A stretch of 6,246 nucleotides of DNA from Ponticaulis sp. (lineage in GTDB: Bacteria > Pseudomonadota > Alphaproteobacteria > Caulobacterales > Hyphomonadaceae), in NCBI GenBank assembly GCA_002699325.1, contig PABS01000036.1, positions 13,855-20,100 on the forward strand, written 5' to 3'. The notes under the pieces are model-generated. The model was not told the DNA's origin and searched no databases. It saw nothing but the letters and a program-made list of their open reading frames with translations. Positions 5,701-6,246 of the stretch are shown here, piece after piece. The stretch's first letter is position 1. Each line of letters begins with the position of its first letter. The translations under genes and the position numbers were made by a program.

Positions 5701-6246
5701 ATGAAACTGCCCGCCCTGTTATCCGGACTATTTTTCCTTGCGGCGTGCTCGGGAGAAGTCCCGATCCGCGCGGACGTCATTTATACGGGCGGAACTATCT
5801 ACACTGGCACTGAAGCAGACGCCACGGTTGAAGCGGTGGCCGTCGGCGACGGAGTGATTGTTTATACAGGCCCCATGCAGGGCGCACTCGATTCCACAAA
5901 GTCTGGCGCGCGAATTGTGAACCTTCCGGCAGATGCGGTCATGTTTCCCGGCTTTACCGATAGTCATGTCCACCTCTCAGGTATCGGCCAGCGTGAGCTG
6001 ACCCTCAATCTCGACCAGGTCACCTCTATTGAAGAGTTGAAGGCAGAACTCCTTGCCTATCGAGAGGCCCATCCAGAGCTCGACCGTATCCGTGGCCGTG
6101 GCTGGATCGAAACACACTGGCCGGAAGGTCGTTTCCCGACAGCCGCTGACCTTGATGAAGTCGCTGCAGATATTCCGGTGGTGCTCACCCGCGCGGATGG
6201 TCACGCATCTGTGGCGAATACGGCCGCACTGGAGGCATCAGGCGTA
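5701..6246 (+). CDS. Amidohydrolase family lipoprotein, YtcJ/Amidohydro_3-like (C-terminus off the right edge)
   Basis: The first 182 codons of a metal-dependent hydrolase are visible, open to the right edge; relatives run to about 550-600 residues. The N-terminus is a lipoprotein signal peptide (MKLPALLSGLFFLAAC) with lipobox LAAC and Cys16 as the lipidated residue, so the enzyme should be membrane-anchored on the periplasmic side. Next come the composite N-terminal beta domain (ADVIYTGGTIYTG, 24-36), the metal-binding HxH motif in FPGFTDSHVHLSG (82-94, His89 and His91), GRGWIETHW (132-140) and RADGHASVANTAAL (164-176). All are typical of the YtcJ-like Amidohydro_3 group. Members hydrolyse C-N bonds in amides or cyclic compounds, but the substrate is usually unknown and cannot be deduced here. 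It follows rpmB on the same strand, with the rpmB terminator ending only 35 bp before its start. Confidence 0.9.
   Translation, partial: MKLPALLSGLFFLAACSGEVPIRADVIYTGGTIYTGTEADATVEAVAVGDGVIVYTGPMQGALDSTKSGARIVNLPADAVMFPGFTDSHVHLSGIGQRELTLNLDQVTSIEELKAELLAYREAHPELDRIRGRGWIETHWPEGRFPTAADLDEVAADIPVVLTRADGHASVANTAALEASGV

Noticed and set aside
5286..5780. 164-codon minus-strand frame across rpmB and its terminator
   Set aside because: It is antisense to the unmistakable L28 gene and crosses its terminator; it looks like a shadow frame.

Overview
The window looks like ordinary chromosome from an alphaproteobacterium, most likely a marine member of the Caulobacterales/Hyphomonadaceae type. That placement is an inference. 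It rests on the style of ribosomal protein L28, on the pairing of rpmB with a DUF3108 envelope protein, on a Xanthomonas/Caulobacter-type TonB-dependent receptor beside a flavin-dependent halogenase-family gene, and on the acid-rich receptor sequence. I see no insertion sequence, tRNA, rRNA, CRISPR array or phage gene.

Layout. Positions 1-2462 (minus strand) hold most of a TonB-dependent outer-membrane receptor whose C-terminus lies beyond the left edge. It is divergent from a tryptophan-halogenase-family FAD enzyme (about 2653-4146, plus). The gap between them (2463-2652) carries the most interesting signal: six 11-bp rows sharing an invariant AC and the consensus GTGACnnAT. They read as three tandem 22-bp units resembling PhoB (Pho) boxes, pointing toward the receptor. 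A compact hairpin at 4145-4172 can terminate both the halogenase and the convergent DUF3108 gene (4193-5086, minus). Next comes rpmB (L28; 5322-5615, plus) with a recognisable sigma70-type promoter and a strong intrinsic terminator. The last gene is the N-terminal part of a predicted lipoprotein amidohydrolase of the YtcJ/Amidohydro_3 type (5701 to the right edge, plus).

How they work together. The receptor would import an unidentified nutrient with energy from TonB. The halogenase-like enzyme belongs to a group often found next to such receptors, and its true substrate is generally unknown. If the phased array is a real PhoB-family operator, this pair, or at least the receptor, would belong to a phosphate-starvation or other OmpR/PhoB-family response. 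The DUF3108-rpmB-amidohydrolase part looks like housekeeping, and I see no functional link to the left half.
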